Source: Bradyrhizobium lablabi (GTDB lineage Bacteria; Pseudomonadota; Alphaproteobacteria; Rhizobiales; Xanthobacteraceae). Taken from it: a stretch of DNA of 64,000 nucleotides. The stretch spans positions 186,001 to 250,000 of the forward strand of contig NZ_JAFCLN010000006.1 of the NCBI RefSeq assembly GCF_018129385.1, in the 5' to 3' direction. The translations under genes were made by a program, and so were the position numbers. The notes under the pieces were generated by a model. It was not told where the DNA came from. It saw only the letters and a list, made by a program, of their open reading frames with translations, and searched no databases. Shown piece by piece: positions 1 to 9,178 of this stretch (positions are counted from its first letter, which is position 1; every line of letters starts with the position of its first letter).

Positions 1-89
1 GTGCGGCGATCACCCCAGTACAGGACCGAGGCGAAGATCGCGAACACTCCAATGACGGCTACGGAGAGGATCAGGGATTCGACCGGCAT
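1..89 (-). CDS. small membrane protein, partial (cut by window start)
   Basis: The first 29 codons of a minus-strand gene are visible and the rest lies left of the window. An excellent ribosome binding site (AAAGGAGG) sits 6 bases before the ATG, so this is a real start. The visible N-terminus is one hydrophobic segment (about residues 5-24) followed by W-G-D-R-R, which suggests a short single-pass inner-membrane protein. Its promoter region is shared with the divergent cytochrome c gene and contains an FNR/FixK-like box 61 bases from this start. I do not recognise a family. The regulation suggests a role under low oxygen, but that is inference. Confidence 0.7.
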   Translation of the reverse strand, partial: MPVESLILSVAVIGVFAIFASVLYWGDRR

Positions 90-143
90 CGCAAACCTCC
101 TTTGGCTTCGGCACCAACGTGGCACGGAAGGCTGCTTCGGTTT

Positions 144-157
144 TTGAGCTGCATCAA
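144..157. promoter_or_regulatory. FNR/FixK-like box 1
   Basis: The 14 bases read TTGAG-N4-ATCAA, one mismatch from the FNR/FixK consensus TTGAT-N4-ATCAA. The box centre is about 61 bases upstream of the minus-strand start at 89. This would place it near -41.5 of a transcript with a leader of about 20 bases, the usual class II activator position. Confidence 0.55.
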
Positions 158-177
158 ATTTGCGCCTGCCCCGTTGA

Positions 178-191
178 TTGACCCAGATCAA
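178..191. promoter_or_regulatory. FNR/FixK-like box 2
   Basis: The 14 bases read TTGAC-N4-ATCAA, one mismatch from the FNR/FixK consensus. The centre lies about 62 bases upstream of the cytochrome c ATG at 247, mirroring the distance of box 1 from the opposite gene. A haem protein under FixK or FNR control fits what is known in rhizobia. Confidence 0.6.
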
Positions 192-246
192 TGAGGCGCG
201 TGCAAACCGTGGGAGAATGAAGGCGCCCGAACAAACAGAGCATACG

Positions 247-561
247 ATGCGGATTTTTCCCGGTTGCCTCGCCGCCAGTCTTGCCTTGACCAATGCCGCC
301 ATGGCGCTCAGCCCGGCCGAGCAGCGAGGCAAGAATTTCGTCCTCACCAACTGCTCGCGCTGCCACGCCGTGGACAAGGTGTCGGACAGCCCGCTGAAGA
401 TCGCCCCACCGTTCCGCGACCTGCATCTCAAATACCCGGTCGAAACGCTCCAGGAGTCGCTGGCGGAGGGCATCTATACCGGCCACCCCACCATGCCCGT
501 GTTCAGGCTCGAGCCTGACCAGATCAACGACGTGCTGTCCTATCTGAAGAGCCTGGAATAG
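247..561 (+). CDS. periplasmic class I cytochrome c
   Basis: This is a 104-residue exported electron carrier. It has a signal peptide (about residues 1-21), one haem-binding CSRCH motif (C36, C39, H40) and a likely axial methionine at M83 in a T-M-P context, which is the normal layout of a small monohaem cytochrome c. ATG 247 was chosen because it starts directly with the signal peptide; the upstream in-frame ATG at 217 would add a charged, non-hydrophobic leader. The ribosome binding site is weak. Upstream lies an FNR/FixK-like box, so induction at low oxygen is likely. The redox partner cannot be told from the sequence. Confidence 0.88.
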   Translation: MRIFPGCLAASLALTNAAMALSPAEQRGKNFVLTNCSRCHAVDKVSDSPLKIAPPFRDLHLKYPVETLQESLAEGIYTGHPTMPVFRLEPDQINDVLSYLKSLE

Positions 562-589
562 GGCGCCACACGGCGTCGGCCGCGCAGCT

Positions 590-3286
590 CTAGCGATCGA
601 GCGGCAGTGTCACAACCAAAAGGTCACCCTGGTCCGGATCGGGCTCGACCTTGAAGCCGAGATGCCTGCACATCTGGACCATCGTGGTATTGTCCCGCAG
701 CACCTGGCCGACGATCTGCTTCAGGCCTTCGGACCTCGCGTATTCGATCAGGAGCTGCATCAGCGCCCAGCCGAGCCCCCTGCCCTTCAGGTCGGAACGC
801 AGCAGGATGGCATATTCCCCGGTCTCGTAGATCGAGTCCGAGTGCAGCCGCACGACGCCGGCGAGTTCGCCGCTCGCCTCGTCGAAAGCGACGAATGCCA
901 TGGCGCGGGCGTAGTCGAGCTGGGTCAGCCGCGCGATGAACTGGTGCGAGAAATGCTTCATCGGCGCGAGGAAGCGCAGCCGCCGATCCTCCATGGTGAC
1001 GTGCGTAATGAATTCGTGGATCAGCGGCTCGTCCTCGGGCCGTATCGGCCGCGTCAGGATGCGCCAGTCATCCTTCAGGACGAGGCGGCGCACCCACTCG
1101 GCCGGATAGGGCTTCACCGCGAAGTACGCATTGCCGGGGCCGGCGAACCTGCGGCTGGGCGCAGCGACCGCCACCCGTGCATCTACCGCCAGGACGCCGG
1201 AAGCATCCGCGAGCAACGGGTTGATATCGAGCCCAGCCACCTCAGGCAGATCGGCCGCGAGCTGCGCCAGCTTTACCAGCGTCAGCGCGACGGCATCTTC
1301 CTTGACCGCCGGCACGTCACGATAGGCGGCAAGCAATCGCGACACCCTGGTCCGCGCGATCAGGGCGCGCGCCAGCGACAGGTCGAGCGGCGGCAAGGCC
1401 AGCGCCTTGTCGTTGATGATCTCCACCGCCGTGCCGCCACGTCCGAATACCACCACGGGACCGAAGGTCGGGTCTTCAGCGATGCCCAGGATGAGTTCGC
1501 GCGCCTTGACTCGCAATATCATCGGCTGCACCAGCACGCCCGCGATTTTCGCATCCGGCCGCCGCGCTTTGGCGCGGGCCAGGATCTCCGTGGCGGCCGC
1601 CCGGACTTCATCCTCGGTAGCAAGGTTGAGCAGGACGCCGCCGACATCGGATTTGTGCGTGATGTCGCGTGACAGCACTTTCAGCACCACCTTGCTGCCT
1701 TGCGCGAAGAAGGATTTGGCGAGGGTGACCGCCTGCCCGGCATCGGACGCCTCCAGCGCCGGCACCATGTCGATCCGGTACGCATCGAACAACCGCTTCA
1801 CTTCGACGGGATCGAGCCAGCGCCTTCCCTCTGCAACGGCGGCCTGCACGATGCCGCGCGCCGCATCGACGTCGGGCACGAAGTCGGCAGGCAGGCTCGG
1901 CGGCACCGCCGACAGCGCTTCGACGGCCTCGCGATGTTTCACCAGATGCATGAAACCGCGCACCGCATCGCCCTCGGTCGCAAAGTTCGGAATACCGGCA
2001 GCATCGAACGTTCGGGAGATATCGGGTCCCGCGCCGACCCACACCGCCAGCACCGGCTTGACCGGCGCCCGCTTCTCGCGCGATGCGGCGACGACCCGCG
2101 TCACCGTATCGGCGATATCCCCGGCGGGGGCGATTGCCGTATGCACGTTCATGACGAGCACGGCGTCATTATCGGGATCGGTCAGCAAAATCTCGAGGGC
2201 TGCGGCATAACGTGCGGCATCGGCATCGCCGATCACGTCGACCGGGTTCGATCCCGACCAGGTCGGCGGCAGCACCGCATCAAGCTGCTGCCTTGCCGCG
2301 CTTGAAATCGCCGCGGCGGTGCCGCCAAGTTCGGCCAGCCGGTCCACCGCCAGCACGCCGAGGCCGCCGCCATTGGTCAGAATCGCGAGCCGTTCGCCGC
2401 GGGGGGATGCGATGCGACCGAGCGTCTCGGCGCAGTCAAACAGTTCCCGCAAGTCGTACACCCGCAGCATGCCGGCACGGCGGAACGCGGCGTCATAGAC
2501 GTCGTCGGCGCCCGCCAGCGCGCCGGTATGCGTGGCGGCGGCGCGGGCGCCCTGCGCCATGCGACCCGACTTCACCACGACGATCGGCTTGACGCGCGCC
2601 GCGGCACGCGCAGCCGACATGAATTTGCGGGCGTCGCGCACCGCCTCGACATAAAGCAGGATCGCGCCGGTATCGCGGTCGAGCGCGAAATAGTCGAGCA
2701 GGTCGGCGATATCGACGTCGAGCTGGTCGCCGATCGAGACGATCCCGGAGAAGCCGACGGATTTCTGCTCCGCCCAGTCCACCATGCCGGCCGCGATCGC
2801 GCCGGACTGCGAGATCAGCGCAAGATTGCCGGCACGCGGCATGTGCGCGGCAAAGCTCGCGTTGAGCTTCGAGCGCGGCAACATGACACCGAGGCAATTC
2901 GGCCCGATCAGCCGCATCCGATGCGCCCGAGCCGCGCGATCGGTTGCTTCCGCGATCGAGCCCGGACCATGGCCGAGGCCGGCGGTGATAATGACGGCGC
3001 CGGCCGCGCCGCGCTTGCCGGCGGCGTCGACGATATCGGGAATCTGCCGGGCCGGCGCCGTGATGACGACGAGCTCGGGCGCAAAGGCCAGCTTGTCGAT
3101 GCGGCTGACGGCCGGCATTCCGGCAATCTCGCCATAGCGCGGATTGACGAGACCGATCTCGCCGGCAAATCCGCCGCTCCGGATATTCCGAAGTACCGCG
3201 GCACCGAGGGAGCCCTGCCGAGGGCTTGCCCCCACCAGCGCCACGGAGCGCGGGACCAGGACGTTGCTCAATCGATAGGTCGACAT
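590..3286 (-). CDS. Pat-like protein: acyl-CoA synthetase (NDP-forming) fused to GNAT acetyltransferase
   Basis: This 898-residue protein has the architecture of protein lysine acetyltransferase Pat/PatZ. An N-terminal CoA-binding Rossmann domain (about 10-105) is followed by succinyl-CoA-ligase-like domains with a T-G-A-L-A-G motif (about 130-460), an ATP-grasp domain (about 480-700) and a C-terminal GNAT domain (about 730-898) with the acetyl-CoA loop R-G-L-G-W-A. In Rhodopseudomonas palustris and enterobacteria, Pat acetylates and inactivates AMP-forming acyl-CoA synthetases. Here that role is inferred from architecture. It is transcribed alone; the upstream RND operon is separated by a hairpin near 3322-3341. 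An active NDP-forming ligase fused to GNAT is the alternative. Confidence 0.85.
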   Translation of the reverse strand: MSTYRLSNVLVPRSVALVGASPRQGSLGAAVLRNIRSGGFAGEIGLVNPRYGEIAGMPAVSRIDKLAFAPELVVITAPARQIPDIVDAAGKRGAAGAVIITAGLGHGPGSIAEATDRAARAHRMRLIGPNCLGVMLPRSKLNASFAAHMPRAGNLALISQSGAIAAGMVDWAEQKSVGFSGIVSIGDQLDVDIADLLDYFALDRDTGAILLYVEAVRDARKFMSAARAAARVKPIVVVKSGRMAQGARAAATHTGALAGADDVYDAAFRRAGMLRVYDLRELFDCAETLGRIASPRGERLAILTNGGGLGVLAVDRLAELGGTAAAISSAARQQLDAVLPPTWSGSNPVDVIGDADAARYAAALEILLTDPDNDAVLVMNVHTAIAPAGDIADTVTRVVAASREKRAPVKPVLAVWVGAGPDISRTFDAAGIPNFATEGDAVRGFMHLVKHREAVEALSAVPPSLPADFVPDVDAARGIVQAAVAEGRRWLDPVEVKRLFDAYRIDMVPALEASDAGQAVTLAKSFFAQGSKVVLKVLSRDITHKSDVGGVLLNLATEDEVRAAATEILARAKARRPDAKIAGVLVQPMILRVKARELILGIAEDPTFGPVVVFGRGGTAVEIINDKALALPPLDLSLARALIARTRVSRLLAAYRDVPAVKEDAVALTLVKLAQLAADLPEVAGLDINPLLADASGVLAVDARVAVAAPSRRFAGPGNAYFAVKPYPAEWVRRLVLKDDWRILTRPIRPEDEPLIHEFITHVTMEDRRLRFLAPMKHFSHQFIARLTQLDYARAMAFVAFDEASGELAGVVRLHSDSIYETGEYAILLRSDLKGRGLGWALMQLLIEYARSEGLKQIVGQVLRDNTTMVQMCRHLGFKVEPDPDQGDLLVVTLPLDR

Positions 3287-3316
3287 TATCCATGCCCGCG
3301 CTTGAGCCGGGGTCCA

Positions 3317-3344
3317 GTGACACGCCGCAAGGTTGCGGCGTCAC
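3317..3344 (-). terminator. hairpin after the RND operon
   Basis: A 9-bp perfect stem (3322-3330 with 3333-3341, arm acgccgcaa), extendable by a few imperfect pairs, lies about 130 bases after the RND permease stop and before the next minus-strand gene. There is no long T-run, so it is a possible attenuator or terminator rather than a classical one. Confidence 0.4.
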
Positions 3345-3469
3345 ATGACCTGAAATTGGTGACCTTAATGCGACGGCAAACTCCGGAACTCACCGCGACA
3401 GCAACGCACACCGCGCCGCCTGTCCAACGAGATGCCGGGTGACGCCGCCGAGCCAGGGCCTCCCCCCGA

Positions 3470-6400
3470 TCATTCCGCCGGCGTTGCGAGAGGCACTGCG
3501 GGATCGGCGCTCGCGGCAGGCGGCTTCCTGAACAGCCGGTGTTGCAATCGATCGAGGTAGAGGTAGACCACCGGCGTCGTATAGAGAGTGAGGATCTGCG
3601 ACAGCGCAAGGCCTCCGACGATCGCATAGCCGAGTGGCTGGCGTATCTCCGAGCCGACGCCCGTTCCGATCATCATCGGTACCGCGCCGAGCAGCGCCGC
3701 CATGGTCGTCATCAGGATCGGCCTGAAGCGCTTGATGCAGGCCTGGTAGATCGCTTCTTCGGTGTCGAGACCTTCATTCTGTTCGGCATGCAGGGCGAAA
3801 TCGACCAGCATGATGCCGTTCTTCTTGACGATGCCGATCAGCAATATGATGCCGACGATCGCGATCACGCTCAGGTCGAGGTGAACCGCCATCAGCAGGA
3901 GCAGCGCGCCGACGCCGGCCGACGGCAAGGTCGAGATGATGGTGATCGGATGGATCGTGCTCTCGTAGAGGATGCCCAGGATCAGGTAGATCACGAACAA
4001 GGAGGCTGCGATGAGGATCGGCGTCGTCGACAGGGAATCGCCGAATGCCTGCGCATTGCCCTGGAAGCTGGTCTGTAGCGAAAGCGGCGGATGCAGCTCG
4101 TTGCCGACGGCCTGGATGGCGCTGACGGCCTGGCCGATCGAGGCGCCCGGTGCAAGGTTGAACGAGATCGTCACCGACGGGAACTGGCTCTGGTGATTGA
4201 CCACGAGCGGCGAGACTTTGACGACCGAGTCGACCAGCGTCGATAACGGCACCTGCTGGCCGCTGGACGATTTGACGTAGATGCCGTTGAGCGCATCCGG
4301 AGAGTACTGAAACTTCGGATCGACCTCCAGCACGACGTGATATTGCTGTAGCGTGGTGAAGATGGTCGACACGATCCGTTGACCGAACGCATCGTCCAGC
4401 GTGTTGTCGATGGTGAAGGGCAGGATGCCGAAGCTCGAGGCAACGCCGCGCTTGATCGTGATGTCGAGCAGCGGTCCCGCGTTGAGCTGATCGGTCGTGA
4501 CATCGGTCACCTCCGGGATCGCCTTGATCCTGTCGAGGAACAGTCCTGCCCAGTGGCTGAGCTCGCCCGGGTCGGCATCGTTCATGGTGTATTGAAACTG
4601 GGTCTTGTTCAGCCGGGCGCCGACCGTGATGTCCTGCGCGGCCTGCATGTAGAGCGTGATGCCCTGGATTTTCGCCAGATTGGTCCGAAGACGCGCGATC
4701 ACCTTGTCGATCGGATCGCGCTGGTCCGCCGGTTTGAGCTGGATATAGACACGGCCGTCATTGACCGTATACACGCCGCCGCCGGCGCCGATTGCCGCGC
4801 CCAGGGATTCGACGGCCGGATCGCGCATGATCGCATCCACCAGCGCCTGCTGCCGTCCGGCCATCGCCTTGAAGGAGATGTCCTGCGCGGCTTCCGACTG
4901 GCCGATGATCAGCCCGGTGTCCTGTTGCGGGAAGAACCCCTTGGGGATGACGACGTAGAGATATCCGGTGAAGACGATGGTCCCGAGCATGACCATCAAC
5001 GTGGCAAAACGATGCCGCAGGACGATCCGAAGGCCGGCCTCGTAGAGGTTCAGCAAGCCGTCGAAGCCGCGTTCGGACAGACGATAAAGCCATCCGTGAT
5101 CCTGCCGCTCCGGCTTGAGCAGATAGGCGCACATCATCGGCGTCAAGGTGCGGGAGATCACCAGCGACAGCAGCAGCGCGACGCTCACGGTGACGGCGAA
5201 TTCGCGGAACAGCAATCCGACATAACCGCCCATCAGGAACAGCGGGATGAAGACCGCAATCAGCGAGAACGTGATGGCCATGACGGTAAAGCCGATCTCG
5301 CCCGAGCCTTTCATCGCCGCGTCATAGGGCGAGAGCCCTTCTTCGATATGCCGCGTGATGTTTTCGATCTCGACGACCGCGTCATCGACCACGAAGCCGA
5401 CGGCGATCGACAACGCCATCAGCGACAGATTGTCGAGACTGTAGCCGATCTCGTAGAGCACGGCGAAGGTGCCGACCAGCGACAGCGGAACGGTGATGGC
5501 GGGGATGATGGTCGCCCAGAGACTGCGGAGAAAGATGAAGATCACCGTAACGACCAGTGCGATCGTGAGCAGCAGCGTGAACTGCACGTCGGCGATCGAG
5601 GCGCGGATGGTCTGGGTACGATCCGAAATGACGTTGATCCGGATGCCGCTCGGGATCGAAGCCTGTAGCACCGGCATCATGGCCTTGATGCGATCGACCG
5701 TTTCGACCACGTTGGCCCCGGGCTGACGCTGGACGGCCAGGATGATGCCCCGCTTGTTGTTGTACCAGCCGGCGATCAGATCATTCTCGGGTGCGCTGAT
5801 GGCGCGGCCGATGTCGCGGATGCGGACCGGCGAGCCGTTGCGGTAGGCCACGACGAGATCGGCGTAGTCGTCCGGCTTGAACAATTGATCGTTGGTGTTG
5901 AGGGTGTAGGTCTGGCGCGGGCTGTTGAGCGTGCCCTTTGCCAGTTCGACATTGGCCTGACCCAGCACCGTGCGCAAATCCTCCAGATTGATGCCGCGGG
6001 CGGCCAGTGCCTGCGGATCGACCTGCACGCGGACGGACGGCTTCTGCTGGCCGCCGATGCCGACGAGGCCGACGCCCCGTATCTGCGATATCTTCTGTAG
6101 CAGGATGTTTTCCGCATAGGCATCGACGGTGGTCAGCGGCAGGCTGTCCGAGGTCAGGCCGAGCACCAGGATCGGCGTATCGGCGGGATTGACCTTGCGG
6201 ATCGTCGGCGGATACGGAATGCCGGCCGGAAGGTATGCGGTCGCGGCATTGATCGCAGACAGCGTATCGCTCACCGCTCCGTCGATCTGCCGGTGGAGGT
6301 CGAATTGCAGCGTGATCTGCGTGTAGCCGAGCGCGCTCGCCGACGTCATCTGGGTGAGTCCGGGGATTTGGCCGAACTGGAGCTCGAGGGGCGAAGCCAC

Positions 6401-6586
6401 CGAGGACGCCATGGTTTGGGGATCGGCCCCGGGCAACTGGGCCGTCACCGTCAGCGTCGGATAGTTGATGTTGGGCAGCGCGGCCACCGGGATCAGCGGA
6501 TAGGCGACGAGGCCGGCCACGAACAGGCCGAGCATCAGCAGCGCGGTTGCGATCGGGCGTCGGATGAAGGGGGCTGAAATATTCAT
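3470..6586 (-). CDS. RND (HAE-1/MdtB-like) efflux permease
   Basis: This is a 1038-residue inner-membrane proton-driven exporter of the AcrB/MdtB/MdtC family, at the full family length. It has an N-terminal transmembrane segment, two large periplasmic loops and 12 predicted helices. The V-V-D-D-A-V-V-E motif near residue 400 is the TM4 proton-relay Asp pair. The G-F-F-P-Q-Q-D segment near 555 marks the second half. It is the third gene of a minus-strand operon, 23 bases after the adaptor gene. Only one permease and no outer-membrane factor are encoded here, so it probably borrows a TolC-type channel. Substrates are unknown. Confidence 0.93.
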   Translation of the reverse strand: MNISAPFIRRPIATALLMLGLFVAGLVAYPLIPVAALPNINYPTLTVTAQLPGADPQTMASSVASPLELQFGQIPGLTQMTSASALGYTQITLQFDLHRQIDGAVSDTLSAINAATAYLPAGIPYPPTIRKVNPADTPILVLGLTSDSLPLTTVDAYAENILLQKISQIRGVGLVGIGGQQKPSVRVQVDPQALAARGINLEDLRTVLGQANVELAKGTLNSPRQTYTLNTNDQLFKPDDYADLVVAYRNGSPVRIRDIGRAISAPENDLIAGWYNNKRGIILAVQRQPGANVVETVDRIKAMMPVLQASIPSGIRINVISDRTQTIRASIADVQFTLLLTIALVVTVIFIFLRSLWATIIPAITVPLSLVGTFAVLYEIGYSLDNLSLMALSIAVGFVVDDAVVEIENITRHIEEGLSPYDAAMKGSGEIGFTVMAITFSLIAVFIPLFLMGGYVGLLFREFAVTVSVALLLSLVISRTLTPMMCAYLLKPERQDHGWLYRLSERGFDGLLNLYEAGLRIVLRHRFATLMVMLGTIVFTGYLYVVIPKGFFPQQDTGLIIGQSEAAQDISFKAMAGRQQALVDAIMRDPAVESLGAAIGAGGGVYTVNDGRVYIQLKPADQRDPIDKVIARLRTNLAKIQGITLYMQAAQDITVGARLNKTQFQYTMNDADPGELSHWAGLFLDRIKAIPEVTDVTTDQLNAGPLLDITIKRGVASSFGILPFTIDNTLDDAFGQRIVSTIFTTLQQYHVVLEVDPKFQYSPDALNGIYVKSSSGQQVPLSTLVDSVVKVSPLVVNHQSQFPSVTISFNLAPGASIGQAVSAIQAVGNELHPPLSLQTSFQGNAQAFGDSLSTTPILIAASLFVIYLILGILYESTIHPITIISTLPSAGVGALLLLMAVHLDLSVIAIVGIILLIGIVKKNGIMLVDFALHAEQNEGLDTEEAIYQACIKRFRPILMTTMAALLGAVPMMIGTGVGSEIRQPLGYAIVGGLALSQILTLYTTPVVYLYLDRLQHRLFRKPPAASADPAVPLATPAE

Positions 6587-6609
6587 GGCAAGAATTCACG
6601 GCAGGATAT

Positions 6610-7797
6610 TCATGGGATGGGTATCTGCATGGCGTCTTCCGCGGCGACCTGCGCGGCACCCTTGCCGTGAAGGATGACGACATGCGTGCCCGGCTGAAGC
6701 TTGTATTGTCCGTCGACCACCACCCGCTCGTTGGCGGCAAGTCCTGAATCGATCAGCGCCTGCCCGTCGCTGATCTGCGCCACCTTGATCTGGCGCATCG
6801 AAACGGTGTCATCGGCGTTGACGACCCAGGCGTAAGCGCCGTTTGGACCTTGCTGGACGACGGACGCGGGAACCGTGAGGCCGTTATGGCGCGTGTCGAG
6901 CAGCAGCCGTGCGTTGATCAGCTCGCCGGGCCAGAGGCTGTTTTGCTTGTTCGAAAAATTCGCCTTGAGCTGGATCGAGCCCGTCGTCTGGAGGATTTCG
7001 TTGTTGACGAGCACTAGCTGGCCCTCGCCGAGCCGCATCGTGTTGTCCTGGTCGTAGGCCATGACGGTGAACGGCGCCTTGGTCTTGAGCTGCTGCCGCT
7101 GGATCTGCGGCAACACCGTCTCGGGAAGCGTGAAGATCAGCGAGATCGGGTCGAGCTGGGTCACGACGCAAAGGCCGTTCGTGCTCGATGGGCTGATGAT
7201 GTTGCCGACGTCGATCTGGCGAATTCCCACCACGCCGTCGATCGGCGAGGTCAGGCGGGTGAAGCTGAGCTCGACCTTCGCGGCTTCGATCAATCCCTGG
7301 TCGGCCTTGATCGCCGCCTGGAGCTGACCGACCTGCGCCTTCTGGGTATCCAGCAATTGCGGCGTCGCCCAGCCCTTGCTGCCGAGCTCGGTGTAGCGGG
7401 CAAGGTTGGCCTCGGCGTTGACGAGCTGCGCCTTGTCGCGCTCAAGCACGCCGGTGTCCTGATCGATGATGGCCTGGTAGGGCCGCGGATCGATCTGTGC
7501 GAGCAGGTCGCCGGCATGCACATGCTGGCCTTCGGTAAAATTGATGCTGACGATCTGGCCCTGGATCTGGGCGCGAACGACGTCGGTGTTGTACGCAATG
7601 ACGGTGCCGACGCCGGTCAGATAGATCGGCACGTCGTGCGGGGTGACCACTCCCGCGACAATCGGCACCGGGGCGGGTTTGGCCGGTGCGGCCGCGGCGG
7701 CTTTCTCGAAAGAGAAATGCTTGAAGTGGAGCAACCCGGCTGCCCCGGCGATGGCCGTGAACAAGACGGCGGTGACAACAGCTTTTTTCAAGATCAA
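6610..7797 (-). CDS. RND efflux periplasmic adaptor (membrane fusion protein)
   Basis: This 395-residue MdtA/AcrA-type adaptor links the inner-membrane RND pump to an outer-membrane channel. The N-terminal hydrophobic anchor (about residues 7-25) is followed by an Ala/Pro linker. A lipoyl half-motif (G-Q-I-V-S-I-N-F) precedes a helical hairpin at about 105-180, then come the second lipoyl half and beta-barrel segments (S-P-I-D-G-V-V-G near 195). The C-terminus is short. It sits 15 bases after a secreted low-complexity protein gene and 23 bases before the permease, which supports one transcript. No lipobox was seen. Confidence 0.92.
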   Translation of the reverse strand: MILKKAVVTAVLFTAIAGAAGLLHFKHFSFEKAAAAAPAKPAPVPIVAGVVTPHDVPIYLTGVGTVIAYNTDVVRAQIQGQIVSINFTEGQHVHAGDLLAQIDPRPYQAIIDQDTGVLERDKAQLVNAEANLARYTELGSKGWATPQLLDTQKAQVGQLQAAIKADQGLIEAAKVELSFTRLTSPIDGVVGIRQIDVGNIISPSSTNGLCVVTQLDPISLIFTLPETVLPQIQRQQLKTKAPFTVMAYDQDNTMRLGEGQLVLVNNEILQTTGSIQLKANFSNKQNSLWPGELINARLLLDTRHNGLTVPASVVQQGPNGAYAWVVNADDTVSMRQIKVAQISDGQALIDSGLAANERVVVDGQYKLQPGTHVVILHGKGAAQVAAEDAMQIPIP

Positions 7798-7812
7798 GTC
7801 CTCGGAAAATCA

Positions 7813-8595
7813 TCAGCAGCCCGGATTGACCGGCACCTGGGAAGCGGCCGCGCCGATCGGGCATCCGTTCGGCATGGTTTCGGTCATGGGCGCGCTGGGA
7901 GCGGGAACGGAGACGGTGGGGACGCTGGGTACGACGGGCGCGCCCGCCGTGGAGCCGACAGCGCTCACGAAAGGCGACACGCCCGGCGTCGGTATGGGGG
8001 CGGCCGAACTGATGCCGGCATTGCTGATCTCCGAGGAGTCGAGCGGGATTCCGGTTCGCGGGACGGCGCTGCCGGTGCTCGACGCGGTCGACAAGGGCGT
8101 CGACGACGCTGTGAGGCTGCTCGAGCCGGATCCGCACATCCCCGACATTCCTGCCGTGTCGATGGTCGCTGATGGCATCGAGAGCGTGGATGTCGATGAA
8201 ATCGCCGGCGACGTGCCGAGCAGAGCCGCTGTATTGCCTGCCATCGCGCCGGTTGCCGGCGAGGCCGACCCGGCCGCCGTTCCGCCACCGTCGAAGGTCG
8301 CCGCCGATCCGAACATTTGGGCCGGCGCGGTCCCCAACGTCGAGCAGACCGCGCCGCCGTTCGGAATGGCGATCGTGCCCGTCGCGGGACCCGCGAGCGG
8401 GCTGACTCCCGAGGCCGGCAGCTCTGTTGCGCCCATCGGAATGCCCGTGGGCGAGACCGGCGAGCCGGCGCCGCCGCCGAGTGGCGACGTCGCCTCAAGC
8501 GTCGGCGTCGGCGTCGGCATGGCCGTCACTTGCGCGAACGCGGCATGGCCGACCAATAATGCGGGCACGACCGCCGCGGCTATCGATAACCTCAT
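7813..8595 (-). CDS. secreted Pro/Ser/Thr/Gly-rich protein heading the RND operon
   Basis: This 260-residue protein has a clear signal peptide (residues 1-21, ending A-F-A-Q). The rest is low in complexity and rich in Pro, Ser, Thr, Ala and Gly, ending in P-G-C. ATG 8595 was chosen because GGAGAGG lies 5 bases upstream and because the signal peptide starts there; the longer open frame to 8733 lacks support. I recognise no domain. Its position 15 bases before the RND adaptor suggests co-expression with the pump, but no function can be read from the sequence. Three Cys lie in the C-terminal half, so disulfides are possible. Confidence 0.7.
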   Translation of the reverse strand: MRLSIAAAVVPALLVGHAAFAQVTAMPTPTPTLEATSPLGGGAGSPVSPTGIPMGATELPASGVSPLAGPATGTIAIPNGGAVCSTLGTAPAQMFGSAATFDGGGTAAGSASPATGAMAGNTAALLGTSPAISSTSTLSMPSATIDTAGMSGMCGSGSSSLTASSTPLSTASSTGSAVPRTGIPLDSSEISNAGISSAAPIPTPGVSPFVSAVGSTAGAPVVPSVPTVSVPAPSAPMTETMPNGCPIGAAASQVPVNPGC

Positions 8596-8900
8596 GGGTC
8601 CTCTCCGTGACAACGATGGGATGATTGCCGGCCTCGTCAGTCGCGTCGTCATGACGCTTCCTTTCCGTGATGAAGCACCCGGCATCCAGGCGTGAACCGA
8701 ACCGGCTGTGCAGCTCAATTTGCGATGCAACAAAGGTAGGAACGACGAACTGCGCGTCCCATTAAATTCGTCTTCATGAACCCGGCGACATGTAGCGCGA
8801 TGACTTTTTGTGCGAGCTCATGCGCGGAAGGAAGCAACAGCGTGCCCTGTCGTCTTATTGAGCTGCCGCGCAATTCTCTTGCTTCATAATGCCGCCCAAA
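8596..8900. other. intergenic, upstream of the RND operon
   Basis: About 300 bases hold the promoter region of the RND operon on the minus strand. No convincing operator, ORF or repeat was seen. Confidence 0.4.
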
Positions 8901-8943
8901 ACGTCAGAGGCCGGGACGCGAATGGCGTCCCGGCCTCTGACGT
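8901..8943 (-). terminator. perfect 19-bp hairpin
   Basis: Arms 8901-8919 and 8925-8943 are perfectly complementary around a 5-base loop. The hairpin starts 20 bases after the stop of the small secreted protein gene and is followed on that strand by only three T residues. It is a strong terminator or 3' stabilising stem for the gene ending at 8963. Confidence 0.7.
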
Positions 8944-8962
8944 CAGTCGATGACTGATACGA

Positions 8963-9178
8963 TCAGTAGGCGGTGCCGGGTTCACACGGCACATTGCCAT
9001 TGCTCCACGGCGCAGTGGCAAACGCGCCGACATGCGGAGCCGGCACGCAGCCATACGCCTGGGCCTGCTGCATCGGGGCTTCCCGCACCGGGGCCTGCTG
9101 CGTCACGAGATTGCGAGCCATCGCGGGAGCTGCCAGCGTGGTGACGGCGAGCAGCGAGACAAAGAGGAATTTCGACAT
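8963..9178 (-). CDS. small secreted protein of unknown function
   Basis: This is a 71-residue protein with a signal peptide (residues 1-20, A-M-A-R end) and a Gln/Ala/Pro-rich mature part with two Cys residues (C44 and C64 approximately) that could form a disulfide. ATG 9178 has GGAG seven bases upstream; the longer frame to 9271 has no such support. A perfect hairpin follows the stop, so it is probably a monocistronic unit. I know no family for it. Confidence 0.65.
   Translation of the reverse strand: MSKFLFVSLLAVTTLAAPAMARNLVTQQAPVREAPMQQAQAYGCVPAPHVGAFATAPWSNGNVPCEPGTAY

Noticed and set aside
119..134. TGGCAC followed by GC near 134, possible sigma-54 promoter
   Set aside because: The spacing between the two conserved doublets is one base too long and no activator site is near.
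4379..5668. 429-codon plus-strand frame across the RND permease
   Set aside because: It lies entirely antisense to the well-supported RND gene, is Arg/Asp/Gln-rich with no recognisable domain, and its start has no ribosome binding site. It is a mirror frame of a GC-rich gene.
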